The translations under genes and the position numbers were made by a program. From the NCBI GenBank assembly GCA_964546375.1, contig CAZJJO010000001.1, positions 1 through 59,934 on the forward strand: a stretch of DNA of 59,934 nucleotides. Reading direction: 5' to 3'. This DNA is from CAYVFM01 sp964546375 (GTDB lineage: Bacteria > Gemmatimonadota > Gemmatimonadetes > Palauibacterales > Palauibacteraceae). Position 1 is the stretch's first letter, and the number at the start of each line of letters is the position of its first letter. The notes under the pieces were generated by a model. It was not told the origin of the DNA. It searched no databases and saw nothing but the letters and a program-made list of their open reading frames with translations. Below, piece by piece: positions 16,438 through 25,747 of this stretch.

Positions 16438-17976
16438 TCACGACAGCAGCTCCCGGGCGTCGCGGCGGATTCCCTCGGCCACCCGGTCGGCCAGCGCCAT
16501 GATGGTCAGGTACGGGTTGATCTCGACCGAGTCGGGGAAGAGGCTCCCGTCGGCGACGCGGAGCCAGGGGAGGCCGTGGACCCGGCCCCGGTCGTCGGTC
16601 ACCGAGTCGCCCGGCCCTCGGCCCATGGCGCAGCCGCCCATCAGGTGCGCCGCGGAGACCGGGATCTTCCCCGGCAGGAAGCCCGCCTCGGGGATGCGGT
16701 CGCGCAGGGCCCCGCGGTCCTCCACCCAGTCGGCCTCGGCGGCCTCCAGGGTGGGCGGGGAGGCCTCCGGGGCGTGGACCCGCCGGGCGCCGGCGGCGAA
16801 GAAGATGCGGGTCGCCGCCCGCGTGCCCGCCACCAGCGACCGGACGACGCCCTCGGTGAACTCGTAGTGGACGCGGGGCTCGCCGTCGGGGCCGATCTCC
16901 ACCCGGTTGCGGTCCGCCGCGGGGTCGCAGGCGAGCACCAGGATCATCTGGAGGCGCGGGAAGGCCCGCATGAACCGGGCGTGATCGGGGCCGAAGCCGG
17001 CCATGTTCTTGGCCGTGACGAACGGGAAGTACATGCAGGTCTCCAGCACCCAGCCCTCCTCGGCCGCCCGGTCGACGTAGAAGCTCTTCGGGTGGCCCAG
17101 GTCGTTGGTGATCGGCTCGTCGTGCTCGGCCACCAGGATGTGGGCGGGGTGGCAGGTGAAGCCCCGGCCCAGCGCCGGCAGGCGGTCGCCGAGGCCGGAT
17201 CGGAGCAGGAGGGCCGGGGTGCCGATCGAGCCGCCGGCCGCCACCACCACGTCGGCCCGGACCTCGTGCCGGCCCGGAGGCCACGAGGAGGGCTCGCCCC
17301 GGGCGCCGGGCGGCTTCTCGCTCACCCGGACCTCCAGGGTCCGGTCCCCGCGGACCCGACGGACGTCCGCCCGGGTCACCACCTCCACGCCGGCCGCCTC
17401 GGCCGCCGGGAGCTGGACCCGGTCGGTCCCCATCTTGGCGGCGTTGGGGCAGCCCAGGTTGCAGAGGCTCGAGCCCAGGCACCCGCGGACGTTGACCGGG
17501 AACTGGCGGACGTCGTAGCCGGCGCGGCGTCCCCCCTCCACGAAGAGCCGGTTGTTCTCGTTGATCTCCTCGGCCGGGAGACGATGGACGTTGTTCTGCT
17601 CGGCGTACTTCCGTGATCGGGCGGCGACGTCCTCGTGCTCGATCCCCGGCACCCCCCAGCCCCGGATCACCCGCTCCGGCGCCACCAGCGAGGTGCCGGT
17701 GTAGACCACGGTGGAGCCGCCGTAGGCGCGGCCGAAGGCGAGGGTCAGGGTCCCCTGCTCGGTGAGGAACCCGCCCCGGTCGGCGAAGAGCGCCTCCGAC
17801 ATCTCCAGCTCGTCGCCGGTGAACTCGTCGTCCCGGAGCTTCGGGCCCTTCTCCAGCACCAGCACCCGGCGCCCGTCCTCGGCGAGCGGCGCCAGCCCGG
17901 CGGCCACCGTGCCGCCGCCGGCGCCGGAGCCCACCACGGCCACGTCGACCTCGTGGCTCCCGGCGGCGCCGCTCAT
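16438..17976 (-). CDS. GMC-family FAD-dependent oxidoreductase
   Basis: A 512-residue glucose-methanol-choline family flavoenzyme that would oxidise an alcohol, sugar or sterol-like substrate. The FAD motif VVGSGAGGGTVA is at residues ~14-25. The catalytic region has AAHLMGGCAMG and the family's C-terminal NPYLTIMALADRVAEG. A cysteine cluster (CLGSSLCNLGC) resembles the one in long-chain alcohol/cholesterol oxidase-type GMC proteins. The start is ATG at 17974-17976, overlapping the TGA of the small-subunit gene as ATGA. The two genes form an operon, so the product probably works as a two-subunit dehydrogenase passing electrons to a membrane carrier. Confidence 0.88.
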   Translation of the reverse strand: MSGAAGSHEVDVAVVGSGAGGGTVAAGLAPLAEDGRRVLVLEKGPKLRDDEFTGDELEMSEALFADRGGFLTEQGTLTLAFGRAYGGSTVVYTGTSLVAPERVIRGWGVPGIEHEDVAARSRKYAEQNNVHRLPAEEINENNRLFVEGGRRAGYDVRQFPVNVRGCLGSSLCNLGCPNAAKMGTDRVQLPAAEAAGVEVVTRADVRRVRGDRTLEVRVSEKPPGARGEPSSWPPGRHEVRADVVVAAGGSIGTPALLLRSGLGDRLPALGRGFTCHPAHILVAEHDEPITNDLGHPKSFYVDRAAEEGWVLETCMYFPFVTAKNMAGFGPDHARFMRAFPRLQMILVLACDPAADRNRVEIGPDGEPRVHYEFTEGVVRSLVAGTRAATRIFFAAGARRVHAPEASPPTLEAAEADWVEDRGALRDRIPEAGFLPGKIPVSAAHLMGGCAMGRGPGDSVTDDRGRVHGLPWLRVADGSLFPDSVEINPYLTIMALADRVAEGIRRDARELLS

Positions 17977-18473
17977 CGCGCTGCCTCCGGCCTCTCGTCC
18001 GATCCGCCCCGGGGCGTCTCGTCCAGCAGCTCGCCCCGGCCCCGCCCCGCGGTGTCCTCCTGCCGTCCGCGGCGCCCGCGGAGGTGGGCGCGATAGCCGA
18101 TCTCGTCCCGGGCCTCCTCCCGGCCGTAGTAGCCCATGAAGGCCAGCGTGCGGAGGCCCCAGAAGCCCCGCCGGAGGAGCAGGATCGGCGCGTCCTGCAT
18201 GGCCGCGAGCACCCGGCGCCGGGCGTCGGTCGGGAGGGCGGTGAAGGGGCGGCCCCAGCGGAGGACGGGGAACCACTGGAGGGCCCGGAGGAGGAGGCGA
18301 AGCTGGCGGCGCATGGCGGGCGGGCGGGCCGCCAGGGCGTCCGCGACCACGGCCTCCAGGCGACTCCAGCTCTCCTCGTCCAGCGCTCCGGCGCGGGGCA
18401 CCACCGTCGTGGCGACGGCGCGGAAGACGGAGCGGACGGAAGCCAGCTCGTCGGGCGGTTCGCTGGAGGCCAT
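17973..18473 (-). CDS. gluconate 2-dehydrogenase subunit 3-like small subunit
   Basis: A 166-residue helical protein similar to the small subunit (subunit 3 type) that accompanies GMC dehydrogenases. Hallmarks are FRAVATTVVPRAG near the start, a central RRQLRLLLRALQWFP helix and the conserved FWGLRTLAFMGYYG. The start is ATG at 18471-18473 with GAGGAG just upstream. No Tat or Sec signal is visible, unlike many homologues, so export may depend on the partner or may not occur. It is coupled to the GMC gene by a 4-bp overlap. Confidence 0.8.
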   Translation of the reverse strand: MASSEPPDELASVRSVFRAVATTVVPRAGALDEESWSRLEAVVADALAARPPAMRRQLRLLLRALQWFPVLRWGRPFTALPTDARRRVLAAMQDAPILLLRRGFWGLRTLAFMGYYGREEARDEIGYRAHLRGRRGRQEDTAGRGRGELLDETPRGGSDERPEAAR

Positions 18474-18655
18474 GGCTCCTCTTCCGGCCGGTGGGAGGCG
18501 GGTCCGGACCCCGGGACCCGACCGCGCCGGCCAAGCTAGCGCGGGGCGCACTCCGGGCTCAAGCCGCCCGGCGGCCCTTCCGACGACCGGGGGGACGGCT
18601 CCCCGTCGCGGAGACGGCTCGCGCGGCGCGGCGAAGGCCGCCATGTTTCCGTCCC

Positions 18656-19465
18656 ATGCGGAGTCGGATCTTCCAGGTCGACGCGTTCACCGACCGGCGG
18701 TTCGCCGGGAACCCCGCCGCCGTGTGTCCGCTCCCCTCCTGGCCGGAGGACGCGACCCTCCAGGCCGTCGCCGCCGAGAACCGCCTCTCGGAGACCGCCT
18801 TCCTCGTCCCCCGGGGCGAGGACTACGAGCTCCGGTGGTTCACCCCCCGGGCGGAGGTGGACCTGTGCGGTCACGCCACCCTGGCGGCCGGCCACGTGGT
18901 CCTGCGGATCCTGCAGGGGACCCGCGAGGCCGTGCGCTTCCGCACCGCCAGCGGGCCGCTGACGGTGGAGCGGGAGGGCGAGCGCCTGGCCATGGACTTC
19001 CCGGCCGTTCCGGCCGAGGCGGCGCCGGCGCCCCCGGGGCTCGCCGGGGCGCTGGGCGCCTCCCCGGCGGAGGTGCTGGCGGCGAAGGACTGGCTGGCCG
19101 TCTTCGAGGCGTCCACGGAGGTGGCAGCGCTCGCCCCCGACATGGGGGCGCTGGAGGCGCTCGACCGCCGCGGGGTCATCGCCACGGCGCCCGGCCCGGA
19201 GCCCGGGGAGGGGGAGGGGAGCGGGAACGGGCCCGACTTCGTCTCCCGGTTCTTCGCGCCGAAGCTGGGCGTGCCCGAGGACCCGGTGACCGGGTCCGCC
19301 CACTGCACGCTCGCCCCCTACTGGAGCGGCCGGCTCGGCCGGCGCCGGCTCCTGGGCCGGCAGATCTCGGAGCGGGGGGGCGAGGTGGGCTGCGAGGTCC
19401 TCGGCGACCGGGTCCGGCTCTCGGGCCGGGCGGTGCTCTACCTGGAGGGCCGGATCACCTTCTGA
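18656..19465 (+). CDS. PhzF family isomerase
   Basis: A 269-residue PhzF/YddE-type isomerase with the diaminopimelate-epimerase fold. The catalytic glutamate lies in ENRLSETAFL. GHATLAAGHV and DPVTGSAHC are the two further active-site loops, so both halves of the duplicated fold are intact. The start is ATG at 18656, at the natural family N-terminus (RIFQVDAFTDRRFAGNPAAV). No phenazine genes are near, so it is probably a stand-alone small-molecule isomerase of unknown substrate. It is divergent from the GMC operon. Confidence 0.9.
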   Translation: MRSRIFQVDAFTDRRFAGNPAAVCPLPSWPEDATLQAVAAENRLSETAFLVPRGEDYELRWFTPRAEVDLCGHATLAAGHVVLRILQGTREAVRFRTASGPLTVEREGERLAMDFPAVPAEAAPAPPGLAGALGASPAEVLAAKDWLAVFEASTEVAALAPDMGALEALDRRGVIATAPGPEPGEGEGSGNGPDFVSRFFAPKLGVPEDPVTGSAHCTLAPYWSGRLGRRRLLGRQISERGGEVGCEVLGDRVRLSGRAVLYLEGRITF

Positions 19466-19491
19466 TTCCGAGGCCCGCCCGGAAACGCGAG

Positions 19492-19522
19492 GGGCCGGGG
19501 ACGGTCCGTCCGCCCCCGGCCC
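19492..19522. terminator. 9-bp GC hairpin between convergent phzF-like and secreted-protein genes
   Basis: GGGCCGGGG pairs perfectly with CCCCGGCCC across a 13-nt loop, 26 bp after the isomerase stop. It lacks a T-run. Its convergent location suggests a terminator. Confidence 0.45.
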
Positions 19523-19579
19523 ACTCGCGGCCTTCGGCCCTGGCGCCTCCCGTCCCGACGCCGTGCGGGTCCCGCCGGC

Positions 19580-20887
19580 TCAGCTCCCCCCGTCGCGCGC
19601 GGGAGGTCGAGGCCGATCCCCCGGTGGGGCGGACCGGGCATCCGGCCGCGCGTCGCCGGCCTGGGGATCCGCCGCGGCCGGAGCCGGCGCACCGCCGCGT
19701 CCCGCCGCGGGCCGAACGCTCTCGACGCCCGGCGGCGGGGGGGTCCGGCCGCGGGGAAGGCCGATCCCCCGGGCGCGGCGCAGCCTCTCGGCCCGGGCCC
19801 GGACGGCGCTTCGCCAGTCCCCGGTCCGACCCCGGAGGCTCCGCATCCGCTCCAGCGGCACCGCGGCGCCGTCGCGCCGGAGCTCGACGCCCAGCCGCTC
19901 CAGCTCCTCCCCGGCGTCGCGGCCCAGCGAGCGGCCCGCGTCGGCCACCCGCGCCAGGAGCTCGCTCCGGTCGACCCCGGGATCCCCGGGGCCGGAGGGC
20001 CCGCCCGCGGTTCGGTCGTGGCCCGCGCCGGAGCCCGGGGCGCTCGCGATGGTCGCCGGGAGATCGACCCCGGGCACGTCGAGGGCCTTCAGGCGTCGGC
20101 GGCAGTCGACGTCCGGCCCGACGGCGCCCAGCCCGTGGTGGAAGGCGCCCAGCGTCTCCGCGCCGAACAGGCAGGTGACCAGCTCCGGGATCCGGGGATC
20201 GGCCTCGAGGCCCAGGAGCTGGAGCTCGGTCCCCAGCACCAGGTAGGGCGCGTCCGCCTGCAGGTCGCGGGCGGCGAACAGCAGGGGCTCGTTCCGGAAC
20301 TTCGGGTAGGACGCCCGGGCGAGCGTCCACGCGCCGGCCGGCCGGTCGCCCAGGATCTCGGCGAGCAGGGCCCCGGCGACCTCCTCCGTGCCCGCGAAGC
20401 CGCGGCTGTGCTCGAAGATCCGTCCGCTCAGCAGTCCGCCCAGCTCGAGCGGCCGCGTCGAGGCCACCGCCACCAGGTGGTTGTGGAGGACCACCGGATC
20501 GCGATGCACGAAGGCGCCGCTCAGGTGGGCGAGCATCGTCCGGCGGTTGAACGCCTGCTGGATCCCGTTGAGCCGAAAGGTGTGCCGGCCCTCGGAGAGC
20601 CGGGCCTGCCGGTCGGCGCCGGAGGGGTGGAGCAGGGTCGCGCCGACGCCGGGCTCGACCTCGAAGACGGCGACGTGGGCCGGCCGCTCCAGGCGGACGG
20701 TCGCCCGGGGCTGGACGTGATCCGAGGTCCCCTCGGTCGTGAGCCGGAGCCAGTCGCCGCCGTAGCCCGTTCCTCCGTCGGGCGTCGGAGCGGACTGGGC
20801 CCGGGCGAGGCCTAGGGGACAGGCGAGGAGGAGTCCCGCCACGAGGAGCGTCTTCGCCGGGCGCGTCGCGGCCTTCGCGCGGCTCAT
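19580..20887 (-). CDS. secreted protein of unknown function
   Basis: A 435-residue protein I do not recognise. It starts with a clear signal peptide (LLVAGLLLACPLGLARA|QS, residues ~14-31). The first ~230 residues look like an ordered beta-rich domain with HLSGAFVHRDPVVLHNHLVAV and a MTAT-free, cysteine-poor core. It includes one pair of cysteines (CLFGAE ... VDCRRR) that could form a disulfide. The last ~170 residues are Arg/Pro/Gly-rich and probably disordered. The start is ATG at 20885-20887 with GAGGAGGAG upstream. It is expected in the periplasm or outside the cell. Confidence 0.65.
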   Translation of the reverse strand: MSRAKAATRPAKTLLVAGLLLACPLGLARAQSAPTPDGGTGYGGDWLRLTTEGTSDHVQPRATVRLERPAHVAVFEVEPGVGATLLHPSGADRQARLSEGRHTFRLNGIQQAFNRRTMLAHLSGAFVHRDPVVLHNHLVAVASTRPLELGGLLSGRIFEHSRGFAGTEEVAGALLAEILGDRPAGAWTLARASYPKFRNEPLLFAARDLQADAPYLVLGTELQLLGLEADPRIPELVTCLFGAETLGAFHHGLGAVGPDVDCRRRLKALDVPGVDLPATIASAPGSGAGHDRTAGGPSGPGDPGVDRSELLARVADAGRSLGRDAGEELERLGVELRRDGAAVPLERMRSLRGRTGDWRSAVRARAERLRRARGIGLPRGRTPPPPGVESVRPAAGRGGAPAPAAADPQAGDARPDARSAPPGDRPRPPARDGGS

Positions 20888-20918
20888 GGGTCTCCTCCTC
20901 TCGGGGATCCGACCGAGG

Positions 20919-20937
20919 GCCGGACGATCCGTCCGGC
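20919..20937. promoter_or_regulatory. 8-bp inverted repeat in the leader of the secreted-protein gene
   Basis: GCCGGACG-ATC-CGTCCGGC, a perfect 8-bp dyad with a 3-bp centre, lies 32 bp upstream of the start codon. About 40 bp further out is ACGTT-A-AACGT. Either could be an operator, or the first an mRNA hairpin; neither role is shown. Confidence 0.35.
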
Positions 20938-21021
20938 TACCCGCTCACTCGTACCTGGACGTTAAACGTGCAACATGGCCCGCCCCCCTGCAACCGGCCC
21001 GTCCCGCCGCCGGGCTTCACC

Positions 21022-22107
21022 TCAGGCTTCGGGCAGCGCCGCCGCCAGGTACCGGGCCGCCTCCCGCTCGGACCAGAAGTCGATCTCCCACGGCGCGGCG
21101 CCCTCGACGAAGCCGACGTGGCCGCCCCGGTCGACCAGGGCCGGGACCAGCCAGGGCTGCTCCCGGATCGTCGCCTCGGGCAGGGCCCCGGGGGGCAGGA
21201 AGGGATCGTCCCGGGCCTGCACGAGCAGGGTGGGCACGCGGACGCCCTCCAGCCACCGGGCCGCGCTGCAGCGGCGGTAGTAGTCGGCGGCGTCCTCGAA
21301 GCCGTGCACCGGGGCCGTGAAGGCGTCGTCGAACGCCCGCATGGTGTTCGCCCCGGCCAGGCGGTCCAGGTCGTAGTCGTGGCCGCGGCGCCGGACCTTC
21401 GCCCGCACCGACCGCCGCAGGGACCGGAGGAAATAGGCGGTGTAGAGCCGCCCCATGCCGCGCTCCAGCGCCTCGGCGCCCGCCGCCAGGCGGTAGGGGA
21501 CCGAGATCGCCGCGGCGGCGTCCACCAGCTCCCGGGCTTCGGCCCCCCGCTCGCCCAGCAGCTTGAGCAGGGCGTTGCCGCCCAGCGAGAAGCCCACCGC
21601 GCCCACCGGCGCCCCGGGCCACCGATCGCGCAGCCGGCCCAGGACGCGGGCGGGATCGCCGGTCTCGCCCGAGTGGTAGAACCGCGGCCGACGGTTGGGT
21701 TCCCCGCTGCAGGAGCGGAAGTTGAGCACCACCGGCCGCAGCCCCCGCTCGACGAGCCGCCGGCAGCAGACCCGGACGTAGCCCGAGGTCGAGGAGCCCT
21801 CGAGCCCGTGCAGGACCAGCACCACGGGCCGCCGGTCCCCGCGGTCGGCGGCCGGGTCGAAGGCGAAGTCCAGGTCCAGGAAGTCGTCGTCCGGGGTCGT
21901 CCACCGCTCCCGGCGATAGCGCACCGGCCGGCCCTTCCGGAGCAGGCGTCCACCCAGGGTCTGGGCGTGGGGGCCCCGCAGCCAGGGGGAGGGACGGAAG
22001 GGACGGGGCGTCCAGTCCCGGACGGCCTCCGGCCCGGCCGCGGGCCGGGGGCGGCCGGGCGACGGTTCGGGTCGGTCCCTCCCGGGGTCGGGGTCGGCGC
22101 GGCTCAC
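21022..22107 (-). CDS. YheT/EHT1-like alpha/beta hydrolase
   Basis: A 361-residue serine hydrolase of the COG0429 group. Diagnostic stretches are WLRGPHAQTLGG at the N-terminus, VLHGLEGSSTSGYVR (oxyanion region), NFRSCSGEPN, the nucleophile elbow GFSLGGNALLK, the acid in QARDDPFLPP and the catalytic histidine in RGGHVGFVEG. Family members are esterases or acyltransferases of poorly known substrate. I chose GTG at 22105-22107. No good ribosome site is present, and the first ~30 residues are Pro/Arg-rich and poorly conserved, so a later start is possible. Confidence 0.85.
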   Translation of the reverse strand: MSRADPDPGRDRPEPSPGRPRPAAGPEAVRDWTPRPFRPSPWLRGPHAQTLGGRLLRKGRPVRYRRERWTTPDDDFLDLDFAFDPAADRGDRRPVVLVLHGLEGSSTSGYVRVCCRRLVERGLRPVVLNFRSCSGEPNRRPRFYHSGETGDPARVLGRLRDRWPGAPVGAVGFSLGGNALLKLLGERGAEARELVDAAAAISVPYRLAAGAEALERGMGRLYTAYFLRSLRRSVRAKVRRRGHDYDLDRLAGANTMRAFDDAFTAPVHGFEDAADYYRRCSAARWLEGVRVPTLLVQARDDPFLPPGALPEATIREQPWLVPALVDRGGHVGFVEGAAPWEIDFWSEREAARYLAAALPEA

Positions 22108-22291
22108 GGGCGCGAATCTAGGCCGGGGGTGCCCGGCGTGCAGGGCCCGCCGCGGGCGAACCGGCTCACCGGGACCCGGACCCCGGCCTCGCCCTGGCGT
22201 GGGACCTGCACCGACGGAGGGGCCGGCCCGCGGCGGCGACGCCGCGCCGGCCCCGACCGCGAAGCCGTTCACCCGAGCCGACCGACGCGAC

Positions 22292-24316
22292 ATGTCCGCC
22301 ACCGTCGACGCTCCCGACATCGCCGGCCTCGACGCCTACCTCGAGCGCTTCCGCGGCCTCGTCGAGCTGGAGCGCGAGGAGGAGATGGAGCGGCACGAGC
22401 GGGAGATCCGGTCGCTCTCGGGCGAGGAGCGCCAGGAGCGCGGGCGGGCGATCCTGGAGATGCGGGGCCGCGACGAGGGGGAGGCCCTGGAGGGCCACCT
22501 GGTGAAGTTCATGCGCCGTCCGGGACGGGAGCTGCCGGAGACCGAGATCACCGTGGGCGACCTGGTGATGCTCTCCCGCGACGACCCCCACCGGGACGAC
22601 AACCCCACCGGCACGGTGGTGGAGAGGACGAACTACTCGATCACCGCCGCCTTCGACGGACGCCCGCCCGGCTTCCTGTTCGGGAAGGGCCTCCGCATGG
22701 ACCTCTACGTCAACGACATCCCCTACCGGCGGATGATCGACGCGCTGGAGGAGCTGTCGGAGGCCGACGGGCGCCTGGCCCGCCTGCGGGACGTGGTCGT
22801 GGGCGAGGCCGATCCGGAGCCGGGCCGACCGGAGGAGGTCGAGGGCTGGTTCGAGGAGCGGCTGGACGACTCCCAGCGCCGCGCCGTCCGCCGGGCCCTG
22901 GGCGCCGGGGACCTCTTCCTGGTCCACGGGCCGCCGGGCACGGGCAAGACGACCACCGCGATGGAGGTCGCCCGTCAGCACGTGGACCGCGGCCGGACGG
23001 TCCTGTGCACGGCCGACTCCAACGTGGCCGTGGACAACATGGTGGAGATGCTGGTCGCCGGGGGCGCCGACGTGGTCCGGGTGGGCCACCCCGCCCGGGT
23101 CACGCCGGCCCTCCGGGAGCACACCCTGGACGCGCGGGTCCGGGAGCACGAGGCCTGGCAGGCCTCCCGCGAGCTGCGCGACCAGGCCTTCGCGCTCAAG
23201 GACCGCCAGGACGAGCTCACCCACCCGTCGGGCCGCTGGCGGCGGGGGATGTCCAACGAGCGGATCCTGGAGCTGGCCGAGCAGGGGCGGGGCTCCCGGG
23301 GCGTGTCGGCGGACAGGGTCCGGGAGATGGCCGAGTGGATCGAGCTGCAGGAGGAGGCCGACGAGCTGTTCGAGCGCTCCGACCGGCTCGAGGACCGGGC
23401 GGTGGAGGAGCTGCTCCACCGGGCCGACGTGGTGTGCGCCACGAACTCGACGGCCGGCAGCGACCTGCTGGCCGACCGCAGCTTCGACGTGGTGGTGATC
23501 GACGAGGCCACCCAGGCCACCGAGCCGTCCGCGCTGGTGCCGATCACGCTGGCCGACCGGGTGGTGATGGCCGGCGACCACCGCCAGCTCCCGCCGACGG
23601 TGCTCAGCCTCGAGGCCGCCGACCGCGGCATGGACCGGTCGCTCTTCGAGCGGATGGCGGACCGGCACGGGGACGAGGTGCTGGAGATGCTCGAGGTCCA
23701 GTACCGGATGCACGAGAAGATCATGACGTTCCCGAGCGAGCGATTCTACGGCGGCCGCCTCCGGGCGGCCGAGCAGGTGCGGACCCACACCCTCCGCGGG
23801 CTGGGCTACGACGACGCCCGGGTGGAGGGGGACCTCCGTCGTGTCACCCTGCCCGAGGAGCCGCTGGTGTTCGTCGACACCAGCGGCCGGGACGCCCCCG
23901 AGCGCCAGCGGAGCGATTCCCCGTCCCGGGAGAACCCCGTCGAGGCGGAGCTGACGGCGCGGATCGCGGAGAACTTCCTGTGGGCCGGCGTCCGGGCCCG
24001 GCAGGTCGGGGTGATCTCCCCGTACGCCGACCAGGTGGATCGGATCGAGCGGGAGCTGGACGAGGAGGACCTGGAGGTGCGGACGGTGGACGGCTTCCAG
24101 GGCCGCGAGAAGGAGGTGGTGGTCATCTCGCTGGTCCGCAGCAACGAGCGGGGCGAGCTGGGCTTCCTGGAGGACGTCCGGCGCCTCAACGTCGCGCTGA
24201 CACGGGCCCGCCGGAAGCTGGTGGTGGTGGGCGACGCGTCCACGGTGGGGGGGCACGAGGTGTACCGGGACTTCCTGGACCACGTCGGCCGCGTCGGCGA
24301 CCGGGTGCCCGCGTGA
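22292..24316 (+). CDS. superfamily 1 IGHMBP2/UPF1-like DNA/RNA helicase
   Basis: A 674-residue ATP-dependent helicase. After an N-terminal Glu-rich coiled segment (residues ~15-60) and a beta-barrel-like 1B region (TVGDLVMLSRDD ... PTGTVVERTNYSITAAF), the motor shows GPPGTGKTTT (Walker A), DEATQATEP (Walker B), GDHRQLPPTV, EVQYRMHEKI, VDGFQGREKEVV and NVALTRARRKLVVVG in canonical order. This type usually moves 5' to 3'. The start is ATG at 22292. It is coupled to the next hydrolase gene by GTGA. The alkyltransferase two genes downstream hints at nucleic-acid maintenance, by context only. Confidence 0.9.
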   Translation: MSATVDAPDIAGLDAYLERFRGLVELEREEEMERHEREIRSLSGEERQERGRAILEMRGRDEGEALEGHLVKFMRRPGRELPETEITVGDLVMLSRDDPHRDDNPTGTVVERTNYSITAAFDGRPPGFLFGKGLRMDLYVNDIPYRRMIDALEELSEADGRLARLRDVVVGEADPEPGRPEEVEGWFEERLDDSQRRAVRRALGAGDLFLVHGPPGTGKTTTAMEVARQHVDRGRTVLCTADSNVAVDNMVEMLVAGGADVVRVGHPARVTPALREHTLDARVREHEAWQASRELRDQAFALKDRQDELTHPSGRWRRGMSNERILELAEQGRGSRGVSADRVREMAEWIELQEEADELFERSDRLEDRAVEELLHRADVVCATNSTAGSDLLADRSFDVVVIDEATQATEPSALVPITLADRVVMAGDHRQLPPTVLSLEAADRGMDRSLFERMADRHGDEVLEMLEVQYRMHEKIMTFPSERFYGGRLRAAEQVRTHTLRGLGYDDARVEGDLRRVTLPEEPLVFVDTSGRDAPERQRSDSPSRENPVEAELTARIAENFLWAGVRARQVGVISPYADQVDRIERELDEEDLEVRTVDGFQGREKEVVVISLVRSNERGELGFLEDVRRLNVALTRARRKLVVVGDASTVGGHEVYRDFLDHVGRVGDRVPA

Positions 24317-25167
24317 CGGACGGGCCGGGGTCGGCGGGCGGCGGGGAGGAGGAGGGGGTCCGTCTCGCCACCCGCCGGGTCGAGCCGGACGGGACCCCGG
24401 GCTCCGGCTGGGTCCGCTTCCTGCACGGCGTCTTCGGGGCCGGCCGCAACTGGCGGACGGTGGCCCGGCGGCTGACCGAGGCGCGGCCGGACTGGGGCGG
24501 GGAGCTGGTGGACCTGCGCCTGCACGGGAGCTCGCGTCAGGCCCCTCCTCCCCACACACTGGAGGCGTGCGCCCGGGACCTGGAGGTCACCGTCGAGGCC
24601 GGCGGACGTCGGCCGCGGGTCCTGCTGGGCCACTCGTTCGGCGGCAAGGTCGCCCTGACGGCGGCGGCCCGGAACCCCGAGGGCCTGGAGCAGGTCTGGG
24701 TGATCGACGCCTCGCCCTCGGCGCGGTCTCCCGGGGGGTCGGCGGTGGAGATGCTCCGGGCGGTCCGGCGGCGCCCGGGCCCCTTCGCCGGACGGGGGGA
24801 GGCCGTCTCGGCGCTGGAGGCGGAAGGCTTCCCGGAGGAGGTGGGCCGCTGGATGGCCACCAACCTGGAGGAGGGTCCGGAGGGGCTGCGGTGGGCGCTG
24901 GACCCGGACGCGCTGGAGGAGCTGCTGGCCGACTTCTTCCGGCGCGACCTGTGGGCCGTGATCGAGGATCCGCCCGGGGCGCTGGAGGTGCACCTGGTCA
25001 AGGCCGAGGGCTCCGAGGTCGTGGACGAGGAGGAGGCCGACCGGGTGGAGCAGGCGGGCTCCGCCCACGGACGGGCCCGTCTGCACCGCCTGGAGGGCGG
25101 CCACTGGCTCAACGTTTCGAACCCCGAGGGGCTCCTGGAGCTGCTGGAGCGGAGGTTGCCGCGATGA
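24313..25167 (+). CDS. alpha/beta hydrolase
   Basis: A 284-residue alpha/beta-fold hydrolase of the YbfF/MenH-like esterase type. It shows the oxyanion HG motif (RFLHGVFGAGRNW), the nucleophile elbow GHSFGGKVAL, and the final histidine in EGGHWLNVSNPEGL; the acid is probably in the KAEGSEVVDEEE segment. The start is GTG at 24313, overlapping the helicase TGA. Its own TGA overlaps the ATG of the alkyltransferase, so three genes are translationally chained. The substrate is unknown. Confidence 0.85.
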   Translation: MTDGPGSAGGGEEEGVRLATRRVEPDGTPGSGWVRFLHGVFGAGRNWRTVARRLTEARPDWGGELVDLRLHGSSRQAPPPHTLEACARDLEVTVEAGGRRPRVLLGHSFGGKVALTAAARNPEGLEQVWVIDASPSARSPGGSAVEMLRAVRRRPGPFAGRGEAVSALEAEGFPEEVGRWMATNLEEGPEGLRWALDPDALEELLADFFRRDLWAVIEDPPGALEVHLVKAEGSEVVDEEEADRVEQAGSAHGRARLHRLEGGHWLNVSNPEGLLELLERRLPR

Positions 25168-25664
25168 TCCGATGGACGGAATTCGAGAGCCCGTTCGGGC
25201 CCACCTTCCTGGCCGGGACGCCGAAGGGCGTCCTGCGCCTGCGATGGGGGGTGGACGACCCGGAGGAGCTGGCCGAGGGGCTCACCGAGGACTTCCCCCT
25301 CTGGGGGGTCAAGCGGGCGCCCGACCGCCTGGAGGACGCGGTGGACCAGATCCGCGCCTACTTTACCGGCGACCGGCGCTCGTTCGACCTCTCGACCGAC
25401 CTCACCGGGCTGACGTCGTTCCAGCAGACCGTCCTGGAAGCGACCGCCGAGATCCCGTTCGGCCGGACCGTCACCTACGGGGAGCTGGCCGAGCGTATCG
25501 ACAGGCCCGACGCCAGCCGGGCGGTGGGCTCGGCGCTGGGACAGAACCCGGTGCCCATCGTGATCCCGTGCCACCGGGTCGTCCGGAGCGACGGCGGGCT
25601 GGGCGGGTACACGGCGGGGACCGGGTACAAGGAGCAGCTGCTCGAGCTGGAGGCCCGGAGCTGA
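25164..25664 (+). CDS. ogt: methylated-DNA-[protein]-cysteine S-methyltransferase
   Basis: A 166-residue suicide repair protein that transfers an alkyl group from O6-alkylguanine in DNA to its own cysteine. The reactive site is IPCHRVVRSDG, preceded by TVTYGELAERI (helix-turn-helix recognition region), and ends with GGYTAGTGYKEQLLELE. The length matches the Ogt single-function type with no Ada sensor domain. The start is ATG at 25164, overlapping the previous TGA as ATGA. Confidence 0.95.
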   Translation: MIRWTEFESPFGPTFLAGTPKGVLRLRWGVDDPEELAEGLTEDFPLWGVKRAPDRLEDAVDQIRAYFTGDRRSFDLSTDLTGLTSFQQTVLEATAEIPFGRTVTYGELAERIDRPDASRAVGSALGQNPVPIVIPCHRVVRSDGGLGGYTAGTGYKEQLLELEARS

Positions 25665-25747
25665 TCGCGGGGGCGTCCCGCCGGAGTCCCGCCCCGGCGC
25701 CGGCTCGGGCTCCCGACCGGCCGACACGGCACCGACGAGGAGGCAAC

